A stretch of 42,536 nt of DNA, from NCBI GenBank assembly GCA_020349905.1, contig CP070702.1, positions 1,347,868 to 1,390,403 on the forward strand, written 5' to 3'. The stretch comes from Candidatus Eiseniibacteriota bacterium (lineage in GTDB: Bacteria; Eisenbacteria; RBG-16-71-46; JAFGJU01). A model generated the notes under the pieces. That model did not search any database and had not been told where the DNA came from. It saw only the letters and a list, made by a program, of their open reading frames with translations. Made by a program: the position numbers and the translations under genes. Below, piece by piece: positions 25,880-33,468 of the stretch. Numbering within the stretch: the stretch's first letter is position 1; each line of letters begins with the position of its first letter.

Positions 25880-27233
25880 CAGAGGTTCCACCTTTCAACT
25901 CGATTTCTTCTCCCAGCGTCGCCCTTCCCCTCTGGATGATTCGACCGAAATCCACCCAGAACGCCAGGAGGATCAATGCGCCCACGATGGCGAGACCCAC
26001 TCTCTGCAACACAATCTGCTTCGGTATGCTGAGCGCCCTGCCCCTCACGCCCTCGATGATGCAGAAGATGACGTGCCCTCCGTCGAGTATGGGCACGGGC
26101 AGAAGGTTCACGACTACCAGAGCTATGCTTACAAAGGCGGCGAAGTACAGTAGGTTCCCGAGTCCCCTCCGCGCCTGGTCGCCCGACATCTGGACTATCG
26201 TCACAGGGCCCGCGATGCTCTTGCCGAGCTGGCCCGGCTTCGCGGCAAGACTCAGAAGACCTGAGTAAGTCTGCGCCAGCATCCGGCCCGTGCTTACCGC
26301 CGCCATACTGACCACCTCGAAGCCCTCCGCCCTGAGCGTTCCGTACGCGCTCACCGGCGGAGAGATCCCGATGAGCCCTATCTCTCCCACCCCCTCCACC
26401 CTCTGGCTCAGGGGGGTGATCGCCACCTCGAACTGCTTTCCCTTCCTCTCCACTACGAGAAGCGCCTCTTTCTCCGGGCGCTCGTGTATCAGTCCCGCCA
26501 GCTCGTCCCAGGTCTTGACCCCAATCCCGTCCACAGAGAGGATCCTGTCCCCCGCCTTCAAGCCGCGTTCGTAAGCCGGAAGTCCCACGCTCACGGAGCC
26601 CACCACGGGCGGGCTTGCAGGCGGATTGACTTCGTCCAGCAACTCCTCTCTGTCCTCTATCCTCACGGGAATGCTCACGCGCGCCTTCTCTCGTTGAACC
26701 ACGATCGTGACCACCGTGTCGGTGGGCGGGCCGCTCACCCTGGCCACAAACTCGCTCCAGCTTCGCACCCGCGCGCCATCTACACGCACTATCCTGTCCC
26801 CGTCCGCAAACCCGTACTCGGTTGCCACTGACCTGGGCTCCACGTGGCCCACAACGCTCTCGAAGTCCAGGAATCTTATGCCTACCGCGTACATGGCCAT
26901 GCAGGCCACAAACGCGAAGAAGAGGTTCATGCCCGGACCAGAGACCGCGATTAACATCCTGGCCCACCAGGGCTTTGAGAAGAACTCGTCGGAACCTCCT
27001 TCTCTCTCGCTCGAATCCGGGCTGTCGCCCGCCATCTTCACGAATCCCCCGAGGGGGAAGGCAGCCAGCACGTAACGGGTGCCGCGAACCGTGAATCCCA
27101 CGAGCTCCGGTCCGAACCCCAGCGAGAACTTGAGCACCCGCACGCCCATCGCTTTCGCGCCGGCGTAGTGACCCAGTTCGTGCACAAACACCAGTACCCC
27201 CAGCACAACGATACCCACCAGAATTGTCACCAT
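25842..27233 (-). CDS. rseP: RIP metalloprotease RseP (site-2 protease family)
   Basis: 463 residues. The zinc motif HELGH is at residues 18-22 in the first membrane helix; the C-terminal ligand motif ILDGGHV and another membrane helix follow. Two PDZ domains lie between (about 110-190 and 205-290; both have GDRI followed by VDG). RseP cleaves membrane-bound anti-sigma factors and remnant signal peptides. An ECF sigma/anti-sigma pair with a single-pass anti-sigma lies 5 kb away, a plausible target by inference only. The ATG has GAAGGGGAAT upstream. First gene of the rseP-tamA-tamB-uvrD unit. Confidence 0.95.
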   Translation of the reverse strand: MVTILVGIVVLGVLVFVHELGHYAGAKAMGVRVLKFSLGFGPELVGFTVRGTRYVLAAFPLGGFVKMAGDSPDSSEREGGSDEFFSKPWWARMLIAVSGPGMNLFFAFVACMAMYAVGIRFLDFESVVGHVEPRSVATEYGFADGDRIVRVDGARVRSWSEFVARVSGPPTDTVVTIVVQREKARVSIPVRIEDREELLDEVNPPASPPVVGSVSVGLPAYERGLKAGDRILSVDGIGVKTWDELAGLIHERPEKEALLVVERKGKQFEVAITPLSQRVEGVGEIGLIGISPPVSAYGTLRAEGFEVVSMAAVSTGRMLAQTYSGLLSLAAKPGQLGKSIAGPVTIVQMSGDQARRGLGNLLYFAAFVSIALVVVNLLPVPILDGGHVIFCIIEGVRGRALSIPKQIVLQRVGLAIVGALILLAFWVDFGRIIQRGRATLGEEIELKGGTSGEADTTGAILSE

Positions 27234-27298
27234 CTGATTCCCCTTCTGCTCACGTTTCCCTTCCGCTCACAGCGGACTCGAAGCCTCTGTCATAAGTC

Positions 27299-27327
27299 AC
27301 TCTAACCCCGGTCATGCGCCCAGTCAA
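27299..27327 (-). promoter_or_regulatory. Predicted promoter of the rseP-tamAB operon
   Basis: On the minus strand, TTGACT (27322-27327) is followed by 17 bases and TAGAGT (27299-27304, 4/6). It lies in the 173-base gap between the GT4 gene and rseP, about 60 bases before the rseP ATG after the expected start site. Confidence 0.55.
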
Positions 27328-27406
27328 GCGCAGCGCTCGCCCCCGCTCGATAGGACCGGTAAAAAGCCGAACTTCGTGCGAAGCCCACCGCCGACTTGCT
27401 CACGCC

Positions 27407-28492
27407 TCACCCGGCAATTTCCGCGTAGAGTCCTTCGTGCGAGGCGCCCGTCCGCTCAAACGTGAACTCCTGTGCTGCGGCACGCCCCCTCCTGCCGAAA
27501 GAAGAGGCCAGGTCCGGGCGGCTAAGCAACTCGGCCACGGCCCTTGCCATGGAGCGCACGTCGTGCGCTTCGACCAGGAATCCGGTGAAACCGTCCTGGA
27601 CTATTTCCCGGATCCCGCCTGTGTCGCAGGCCACCACCGGAAGACCTGCGGCCATGGCTTCAAGCACCGAGGTGCCCAGCCCCTCGGACGTGGACGGAAA
27701 GAGGAACACGTTAGAGGCTCTCATGAGTAGCGGGACGTCCTCTCTGAAGCCCAGAAAGCGTACGAAGGGGTCCACCCTCAACTCCCTGGCCCGCCTCTCC
27801 AGTCTCTGCCGAAGTCTCCCTTCCCCCGCCACGAGAAACCGCGCCCGCTTCCCCCGTTGCAGGACCAGTTGGGCAACGCTCAGTATGTCTTCCTGCGCCT
27901 TTTCCCGGGAGAGCGAACCCACGTTGAGGACGACCAGGTCGTCCCCGGAGAAACCCAGCTCGCTCCTCACCTCGTCGGCGGAGCCGCCTTCGTCCATGTC
28001 TCTCATTCTGACGCAGCTCGGAATAATGCGAATCCTGTCTGACGGAACACCCGCGTTCGTCAGGGTAGCCGCCACGGCGGCGGAGATGGCCACGAACGCC
28101 GTCACGAAGCGAGAGTACTTGAGGCGCCCAAAGAACCCCCTCCGGATGGGAGAAGTCACGCGTCTCGTCACGACCAGAGCAGGAACGTCGTGCAAGAGTC
28201 CCGCCCCCAGCGCCACTGCGTGGGCGCGTCCGGTGTGAGCGTGAACCACGTTTGGTTGAAAGGCGCGCACGATCCCTCCCAGTCGGGACCAGGCGAGCAG
28301 GTCCACGTCGCCGCTCATGCGAACGGGCTCCACGGACAACCCGCCCTTCCTCGATCTGGCCTCCAGAGCACTGCCTTTCTGGCACACAAGCACCATCTCG
28401 TTCCCTCTGCGGGCGAGCTCCGAGGCCAGATTCAGTACCTGGTACTGGCCGCCGCGCCAATCCGGTCCGCTGTCAACGAAGAGAATCCGCAT
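27407..28492 (-). CDS. GT4-family glycosyltransferase
   Basis: 361 residues, GT-B fold. The N-terminal domain has a glycine-rich loop (DSGPDWRGGQYQVLNLASEL). The C-terminal domain carries VLNVGSLSREKAQEDIL, FLGFREDVPLLMRASNVFLFPSTSEGLGTSVLEAMAAG-type residues (the E-x7-E region) and VVACDTGGIREIV. It transfers a sugar from a nucleotide donor with retention. It is the last gene of the LPS core operon (rfaE2, two GT9, GT2, GT4), which suggests LPS or lipooligosaccharide; acceptor and donor cannot be told. Confidence 0.9.
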   Translation of the reverse strand: MRILFVDSGPDWRGGQYQVLNLASELARRGNEMVLVCQKGSALEARSRKGGLSVEPVRMSGDVDLLAWSRLGGIVRAFQPNVVHAHTGRAHAVALGAGLLHDVPALVVTRRVTSPIRRGFFGRLKYSRFVTAFVAISAAVAATLTNAGVPSDRIRIIPSCVRMRDMDEGGSADEVRSELGFSGDDLVVLNVGSLSREKAQEDILSVAQLVLQRGKRARFLVAGEGRLRQRLERRARELRVDPFVRFLGFREDVPLLMRASNVFLFPSTSEGLGTSVLEAMAAGLPVVACDTGGIREIVQDGFTGFLVEAHDVRSMARAVAELLSRPDLASSFGRRGRAAAQEFTFERTGASHEGLYAEIAG

Positions 28493-28496
28493 CTTC

Positions 28497-29336
28497 CTAC
28501 AGACCCCCGTCCCGCCGGCCTTCGGAATGCACGAGGCGCCAGAGCTTGGCGTACTTCAAGAAGACGCTCACAGCGGCGAGCCAACACAGGATGAACCCCT
28601 CCAACCCGTCCAGGAATCCCAGCTGAAGGAAGTACATCCGTACGAACCGCGCAGGGGGCCTGAAGACCAGCCGGGCCAGAACGTGAGGCCTACCCTCTTC
28701 TGCTGCGTCACGCGCTCCCCAGTCAGTGTACCTGTCCAGCTTCCTGAGATAGGCGGAGAAGCTCTCGTAGCTGTCGTGGACAAGATGGTTCTTTAGAGCG
28801 CCCACTCTTCCCTCGATGCAGACCTCGGCGTGAACGTGCTTCTCCTCATACTTCCCCTTGTGCCGGTTGAAGAAGCGCAGCACCTTGTCGCGCTGCCACC
28901 CACAAAATCTGATGTCCCTTCCGAAGAAGCGATTCCTTCGCCTGACCCAATAGCCGTCACATTCGGGCCCGCCTTCCAGGAGCTTCAGGATCTCCCGGCG
29001 AAGGGGTTCCGTGACTCTCTCGTCAGCGTCCACGATTAGCACCCACGCGTTCGAAGCGCGAGGCAAGACCCAGTTCTTCTGCGCCGCGGAGTTACGATAT
29101 TCGTGCTTCAGCACAGTGGCTCCGTGCTCCCGGCAGATGGCCACCGTGGAGTCAGAACTGAAAGAATCCACTACGATTATCTCGTGCGCCCACGAGACCG
29201 ATTCCAGACACTCCCGCACGTTGCCCTCTTCGTTGAACGTAGGAATTATGACCGTCAGTTTCTCTCCCAAATGCAGCTCCGTCAGGTTCTGCGCCGTCTC
29301 AGCCCAAAGGTTCCGTCCGCCGGGTCGAAATGCCAC
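28497..29336 (-). CDS. GT2-family glycosyltransferase, WaaE/KdtX-like LPS core enzyme
   Basis: 279 residues. The GT-A motifs are present: TVIIPTFNEEGNVRECLESV at the start, VVDSFSSDSTV, and VLIVDADERV (metal-binding D-x-D type). C-terminal amphipathic or hydrophobic helices (FLDGLEGFILCWLAAVSVFLKY) suggest membrane association. The order of motifs (AAQKNW, then RRRNRFFG, FNRHKGKYEEKHVHAE) is that of the WaaE/KdtX group, which adds beta-linked glucose to heptose I in LPS core; the exact sugar is inference. The frame starts at GTG 29336 with no strong ribosome-binding site, so a start up to about 22 codons later is possible. The gaps to its neighbours are 13 and 4 bases. Confidence 0.88.
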   Translation of the reverse strand: MAFRPGGRNLWAETAQNLTELHLGEKLTVIIPTFNEEGNVRECLESVSWAHEIIVVDSFSSDSTVAICREHGATVLKHEYRNSAAQKNWVLPRASNAWVLIVDADERVTEPLRREILKLLEGGPECDGYWVRRRNRFFGRDIRFCGWQRDKVLRFFNRHKGKYEEKHVHAEVCIEGRVGALKNHLVHDSYESFSAYLRKLDRYTDWGARDAAEEGRPHVLARLVFRPPARFVRMYFLQLGFLDGLEGFILCWLAAVSVFLKYAKLWRLVHSEGRRDGGL

Positions 29337-29349
29337 CCCGGCTGCGCTC

Positions 29350-30474
29350 TCATCCCCCCGGGCCTCCGGTCGCTTCTTCCAGCAGCTCTCTGGCGGCGCG
29401 AAACACGGAAGCAGCCGCCAGCTCCTTCATACAAACCATGCTCTCGCAGTCGTTCTTGTCGCAGAAGAGGCACTCCACGTCGGCGAAGACGGCCTTGTGT
29501 TTCGGGTCCGGAGGATTCCAGGTCTCCGGATTGGTGGGACCGAAGACCGTCACCGTGGGAGTCCCCAGGGCCACGGCGATGTGTTTGAGTCCGGAGTCGT
29601 TCGACACGAACAGCTCGCATCGCCGCAGGAGGGCGCCGACCTCGTCCACGTCGGTCTTCGGCGCGAGCACGCTTTCCTCTCTCATCCTCTGCGCCATCTC
29701 CGCCGCGAGTCCCTCTTCGCCCGGGCCCCACACTATCACGATCCTGCGGCCGGTCTCCCGGCGAATCAGGTCTCCCAACTCCGCGAACTTCCCAACGGCC
29801 CAAGTCTTGGCCGGCCACGAGCCCGAAGGTGATATGCCAACGAGCCTGGAATCTTCCAGGGAAGCCGAACGCAAAAACTCACCTGTCCTGGCGTCCGCGC
29901 GTCCGGAGACATTGAAATGGAGCCTCGTTCCACGGCTCTCCACTCCCAGGCATGTTACCATATCGACGTTAACGGCCGCCGCGTACTTGACCACCTTCTT
30001 GCCTTGCTGGTACTCGTCCCTGGGCTTCACGAGGTTGTAAGCCGCCCTTCTGACTCGCACGTCATACCCCAACCTGTACGGAGCGCCGGAGAGCAGGGTG
30101 ATGAACGCTGTCCTCGGGTTGCAGAGAAAGTCTACGACCAGCTCGAATCCTCTTCGTCGCACGAGCGGGATGACGCCGGCCTGCGAACGCAGGGACGACT
30201 TGTCCAACACGATGACTTCGTCCACGTTCGGATTGCCCCGGAGTATCGCCTCGCCCGAAGGAGTCACCAAGGCGCTGATTCGGCTGTCCGGGAAACCCGC
30301 TCTCAATGCCTCCAGCGCAGGTGTGGTCAGGAGTACGTCTCCCATGGCTCCGGGCCGGAGCACCAGGATGGAACGCGGGCGCTTCAGGGCGACCTCCGGA
30401 AAGAGCGGCAGGCCTTCCCTCGGCGGGACGCCCCGGTCTTCCGCCGAGCTTCTCCCTGGTGACACGCTCTTCAT
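29350..30474 (-). CDS. GT9-family heptosyltransferase
   Basis: 374 residues. The GT9 features are RSILVLRPGAMGDVLLTTPALEAL near residue 35, the C-terminal donor-site block LFVSNDSGLKHIAVALGTPTVTVFGPTNP, and ISPSGSWPAKTWAVGKFAEL. It adds ADP-heptose or a related sugar to the inner core of LPS. About 30 residues (MKSVSPGRSSAEDRG and on) precede the fold; a later start is possible but none has a clear Shine-Dalgarno. A cysteine cluster near the C-terminus (ECLFCDKNDCESMVC) matches a feature of one GT9 subgroup. ATG overlaps the preceding gene's stop (4 bases). Confidence 0.9.
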   Translation of the reverse strand: MKSVSPGRSSAEDRGVPPREGLPLFPEVALKRPRSILVLRPGAMGDVLLTTPALEALRAGFPDSRISALVTPSGEAILRGNPNVDEVIVLDKSSLRSQAGVIPLVRRRGFELVVDFLCNPRTAFITLLSGAPYRLGYDVRVRRAAYNLVKPRDEYQQGKKVVKYAAAVNVDMVTCLGVESRGTRLHFNVSGRADARTGEFLRSASLEDSRLVGISPSGSWPAKTWAVGKFAELGDLIRRETGRRIVIVWGPGEEGLAAEMAQRMREESVLAPKTDVDEVGALLRRCELFVSNDSGLKHIAVALGTPTVTVFGPTNPETWNPPDPKHKAVFADVECLFCDKNDCESMVCMKELAAASVFRAARELLEEATGGPGG

Positions 30475-31490
30475 TCTCGTGCGGGTCCTCCTACCTCCAG
30501 CAGCTCCATCAACCTCCAGAACACCCTCCTTGCCGAGACCGATTGCAGGCAGTTCACGTGTTCACAGAAGTGCAGGTGACAGGGCCTGCACTCCACCTCC
30601 TCCCAAACGCAGGACGACCTTCCGTCTCCTGGGTAAGGAAACCAGATGTCAGGCTCGCTGGGTCCAAAGACGGCCACCATGGGCTTCTTCAGTCCCGCTG
30701 CCAAGTGTGCCGGGCCGCCGTCGTTGCCGACGTAGGCAGCCGCAGCCGAAAGCACCTTGACCAGTTGCCTCAGCGTGAGCCCGGAAACGACCGGAGCGTC
30801 CGGTACCCTGACCTTGCTCTCGATCACGTTTGTCTCTTCCCCGGGACCTGCCACGAACGCCACGGGAAAAGCCTCCCGCCTCAAGAGCTCCGCCAGCTCC
30901 CCGAAGCGCTTAACCGGCCATCTCTTGGCATGCCACTTGGCTCCGGGTTGGAGGAGTATCGTCTTTGAGGGTTCCGCGATACCGGAAGCCCTCATCAGTC
31001 GGTCGCCCTCCTCCGTCTCCTCCTTCGTCACGAAGACCTCCGGCGGAGAGAACGACGCCTCCAGGCCGACGCTCCTCAGGTGTTCAAGGTGATGCTCCAC
31101 GGCGCTGCGAACCGCAGGAGGCACGCGCACGTTCACGTTGTACGCCCAGCTCCGCCAGAAGTGATAAGTCCCCACTCTCTTCCTGGCGCCGGTGCTGGCC
31201 GTCAGCAGGGCGCTTCTGGGGTTCGAGAACAGGTCTACGGCGAGGTCGTAGCTGGACCTTCTGAGTTGCCACAGAAGCCTCATCGCACCCACGGTCCCCA
31301 GGGACGCAAAGTCGATAGAGAGAACCCTTGTCAGGAACGGGTTGTTCTCCAGAATCTCTCCGTAGGGGGCCTGGGTGAGATATGTTATCTCTGCTTTGGG
31401 GAAGCTGTCTCTGAGCACCCGAATGCAGGGGGTCGTGAGGACAACGTCACCTATGTATCTCAGCCGAGTGAGAAGAATCCTCTCGGACAC
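30471..31490 (-). CDS. GT9-family heptosyltransferase, WaaF/WaaC-like
   Basis: 339 residues. It begins ILLTRLRYIGDVVLTTPCIRVL and carries LLQPGAKWHAKRWPVKRFGELAELL and AAYVGNDGGPAHLAAGLKKPMVAVFGPSEP, the GT9 nucleotide-sugar site. Like its downstream paralogue it has a late cysteine group (CVWEEVECRPCHLHFCEHVNC). Two heptosyltransferases in tandem fit transfer of two successive heptoses to Kdo-lipid A. The start is GTG 31490, 5 bases after rfaE2. Confidence 0.9.
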   Translation of the reverse strand: MSERILLTRLRYIGDVVLTTPCIRVLRDSFPKAEITYLTQAPYGEILENNPFLTRVLSIDFASLGTVGAMRLLWQLRRSSYDLAVDLFSNPRSALLTASTGARKRVGTYHFWRSWAYNVNVRVPPAVRSAVEHHLEHLRSVGLEASFSPPEVFVTKEETEEGDRLMRASGIAEPSKTILLQPGAKWHAKRWPVKRFGELAELLRREAFPVAFVAGPGEETNVIESKVRVPDAPVVSGLTLRQLVKVLSAAAAYVGNDGGPAHLAAGLKKPMVAVFGPSEPDIWFPYPGDGRSSCVWEEVECRPCHLHFCEHVNCLQSVSARRVFWRLMELLEVGGPARE

Positions 31491-31495
31491 AACGT

Positions 31496-31987
31496 TTATC
31501 CGGCCTTGGAAAACCTCTTGAGAACCAGCTCAACCAGATCCCTGCTGGCATGAGTCTTCTCGTCTCCCGCTATTGCCACTTCTCCGCCCACCTCCAGAAC
31601 GCTGGAGCGCTCCGGGACTGTCTCGACTGAGTAGTCGGTTCCCTTGGCGTGCACGTGCGGCCTTAGGCGTCTTATGCAGCTGTCAAACGTGGCCTCGTCG
31701 AACACGAAGCAGTAGTCCACGCACTCGAACGCGCTGACTATCTCCGCCCTCTCTTCGGCGCTCATGACCGGCCGTCCCTCTCCCTTCAGAAGGCGGGTGC
31801 TTCTGTCGCTGTTCAGGCCCACGATGAGACAATCTCCCAGCTTGCGAGCCGCCTCCAGGTAACGCACGTGGCCCACGTGGAGAAGGTCGAAGCAGCCGTT
31901 CGCCGCCACGACCCGCTTGCCCTCGGATTTCCCCTGCGCCACTATCTCCTGAAGCTCCTCCAGCGTCTTGAGCTTGCCGACATTCAC
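31496..31987 (-). CDS. rfaE2: ADP-heptose synthase nucleotidyltransferase domain (RfaE2, C-terminal half of HldE)
   Basis: 163 residues from GTG 31987. The cytidylyltransferase-like fold has GCFDLLHVGHVRYLEAARKLGD (HxGH), GLNSDRSTRLLKGEGRPV and HVHAKGTDYSVETVPE. It transfers AMP from ATP to heptose-1-phosphate in ADP-heptose synthesis. The kinase half (rfaE1) is a separate gene at 34176, so hldE is split here. The frame extends to 32080, but AAGGAGG (31997-32003) fixes GTG 31987, and the extension would run through the 22-bp repeats. First gene of the LPS operon. Confidence 0.93.
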   Translation of the reverse strand: MNVGKLKTLEELQEIVAQGKSEGKRVVAANGCFDLLHVGHVRYLEAARKLGDCLIVGLNSDRSTRLLKGEGRPVMSAEERAEIVSAFECVDYCFVFDEATFDSCIRRLRPHVHAKGTDYSVETVPERSSVLEVGGEVAIAGDEKTHASRDLVELVLKRFSKAG

Positions 31988-32024
31988 GCGCCGGTTCCTC
32001 CTTCCAGTCGAGCGCGACCGCGCC

Positions 32025-32090
32025 GCTCTGGGACATCGCACACGCAGCCCGGGGACATCAGACACGCCGCTCGGGGGCATCGCACACGCG
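32025..32090. repeat. Three tandem 22-bp imperfect repeats
   Basis: Copies at 32025-32046, 32047-32068 and 32069-32090 share the core GGGACATCGCACACGC with a few substitutions and no change in period. They lie in the predicted 5' UTR of the LPS operon, between its promoter and the rfaE2 ribosome-binding site. The period is two helical turns. Confidence 0.75.
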
Positions 32091-32141
32091 ACCCCTTTTC
32101 GGGAGACCCTCCTCCCACCCCCGGTTCACCCCGGGACTCTC

Positions 32142-32170
32142 ATTCTAATCCCCTGAGCGGCATAGCTCAA
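32142..32170 (-). promoter_or_regulatory. Predicted promoter of the LPS core operon
   Basis: On the minus strand, TTGAGC (32165-32170, 4/6) is followed by 17 bases and TAGAAT (32142-32147, 5/6). A start near 32135 gives a leader of about 150 bases that contains the three 22-bp repeats. Confidence 0.55.
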
Positions 32171-32338
32171 GCTAATGTGGAGACCCCGCAGGGCCCTGGC
32201 TTCGCCGGCCCCGTTCTGTAGCAGCTAAGGTATGATATGGTATCGCAGTACGGCTCGTCGTGCACGAGGCGGCCGCCTCACGATGCGAGGCCTCAGTTCG
32301 CCCTGAACGACTCGGAAAGCCCTGCGAGCCAGAAACCC

Positions 32339-32366
32339 GTAACTTTTATCCCGACGATGCGTCTCT
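32339..32366 (+). promoter_or_regulatory. Candidate ECF-type (sigmaE-like) autoregulatory promoter of the sigma operon
   Basis: GTAACTT (32339-32345) matches the -35 GGAACTT of sigmaE-type promoters in 6 of 7 bases. After 15 bases comes GTCTCT (32361-32366), sharing GTCT with the -10 GTCTAA. The start would fall only a few bases before the ATG at 32376, implying a very short leader. A TATGAT hexamer at 32231-32236 is a possible second, housekeeping -10 element. Confidence 0.4.
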
Positions 32367-32375
32367 AGAAGAGGA

Positions 32376-32924
32376 ATGAAGAAGCGACTCTTTGAGGAAT
32401 TCCTGAAAGAACACGCTGACCGCGTTTTCAGCTACGCCCTCTACCTCCTGCGAAATCGCGAGGACGCAGAGGACGTAACCCAGGAGGTGTTTGCCAAGTT
32501 GTGGCAGCATTGGCCGAGGACCACGAGTACGGCAAGAGTCGCCTTCACGATGCGGGCCGCTCGCAACCAGTGCATAGACCTCCTCAGGCGCCGCAAGACC
32601 TCGGGAGATCACATGAGGGCCCCTGAATGGCTGGACCTGGACTCCGTTCCCGCGGCCAGGAGCCCCGAGCTGGATCCCGAGCTGCACGCGGAACTCACTG
32701 AGACGCAGGAGGTGGTTCTTTCGGCTCTCGAGGCCCTTCCCGAGAGAACGAGAAGTATGCTGCTGATGCATTACTTCCAGGGCCTAAAGCACGAGACCAT
32801 AGGAGAGATTCTTGACGTCACGACGAGCACGGTCAAGGTGACGATGCATCGAGGACGCGCCCTGCTCAGACGCGCCCTCACAAGAAGATCCCCTGAGACG
32901 GCAAGGATGTATTCAGATGACTGA
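32376..32924 (+). CDS. ECF RNA polymerase sigma factor
   Basis: 182 residues. Region 2 is clear (VFSYALYLLRNREDAEDVTQEVFAKLW, about 18-44), followed by the region 2.4-like ARNQCIDLLRRR and region 4 (about 110-165: LEALPERTRSMLLMHYFQGLKHETIGEILDVTTSTVKVTMHRGRALLRR), a typical ECF helix-turn-helix. No region 1.1 or 3 is seen. It overlaps the anti-sigma gene by 8 bases, a usual coupling. A sigmaE-like promoter just upstream suggests autoregulation. The ATG has AGAGGA directly abutting it, so spacing is poor and initiation may be unusual. Target promoters are unknown; the setting within LPS genes suggests an envelope response. Confidence 0.93.
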   Translation: MKKRLFEEFLKEHADRVFSYALYLLRNREDAEDVTQEVFAKLWQHWPRTTSTARVAFTMRAARNQCIDLLRRRKTSGDHMRAPEWLDLDSVPAARSPELDPELHAELTETQEVVLSALEALPERTRSMLLMHYFQGLKHETIGEILDVTTSTVKVTMHRGRALLRRALTRRSPETARMYSDD

Positions 32925-33468
32925 ACGATGCAGCGAGATGCTTGAACTCCTCGAGAGCTTTCTAGACGGAGACCTGCCCTCGAAGCAGGAAGCCCTCGTG
33001 CGGGAACACCTGCGCGAGTGCTCTGCTTGCCGGCTCCAGGCAGAGGCGGGGCGCGGAGTGGTCAACGCGCTCAGGACGCTGCCGGAGGCCAGATGCTCCC
33101 GGGAGACGCTACGGATTATCGAGGAAGTGACAGCCCGAAAGGAGGCCCGAGGCAAAACACTCGAGGGATGGAGGTATTCCCCTCGCCTCTCTCTCTGGAA
33201 GGGCGTGGTCGTCGGTGCGGCTGCGATGGCCTTGCTCTTGCTTCTCTATCAGCACTTCGACAGGCGACCTCCCTCCACGCCCGAATACACAAGCCAGCAG
33301 GCACTCGAGGTGAGGGCCCTGGCTAGGGACGGCCTGGTTCAGGTCGTGGGTGTGATCAACAGGAGTCAGAGAAAGGCAGTGCGGGGCTTCCTGCGGGAGG
33401 ACTTTCCCAAGACGGTCAGAAAGAGCATTCGGAACGCGGCACCTTTTTTTGAAGGAGGTAAGGTATGA
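32917..33468 (+). CDS. Anti-sigma factor with zinc-finger (zf-HC2) domain and one membrane helix
   Basis: 183 residues. The N-terminal zinc-binding anti-sigma domain has H31-x3-C35-x2-C38 (HLRECSAC). A single membrane helix lies at about 95-113 (VVVGAAAMALLLLLY). The remaining 70 residues would be periplasmic and have no domain I recognise. It should bind and inhibit the sigma factor encoded just upstream and release it on a signal, either by thiol/zinc change or by regulated proteolysis. It overlaps the sigma gene by 8 bases and the next gene by 4 (ATGA). Confidence 0.9.
   Translation: MTERCSEMLELLESFLDGDLPSKQEALVREHLRECSACRLQAEAGRGVVNALRTLPEARCSRETLRIIEEVTARKEARGKTLEGWRYSPRLSLWKGVVVGAAAMALLLLLYQHFDRRPPSTPEYTSQQALEVRALARDGLVQVVGVINRSQRKAVRGFLREDFPKTVRKSIRNAAPFFEGGKV

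Larger units (their letters stand above)
31988..32375. other. 388-base divergent intergenic region between the LPS operon and the sigma-factor operon
   Basis: No gene is seen. It holds, in order, the rfaE2 ribosome-binding site, three 22-bp tandem repeats (32025-32090), a predicted sigma70 promoter reading left (32142-32170), a 14-base palindrome GAGGCGGCCGCCTC (32266-32279) and a candidate ECF-type promoter reading right (32339-32366). Confidence 0.6.

Noticed and set aside
25876..26967. 363-codon minus-strand frame inside rseP
   Set aside because: It is a shifted frame of rseP with a Gly/Arg-rich composition; rseP has its full set of motifs in the other frame.
27340..27406. Possible intrinsic terminator after the GT4 gene (small CTTCG/CGAAG stem then TTTTT)
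   Set aside because: The stem is only four to five pairs with a tiny loop and does not abut the T-run well.
32025..32090. CRISPR-like array
   Set aside because: Units abut directly with no spacers and no cas genes are present; they are tandem repeats.
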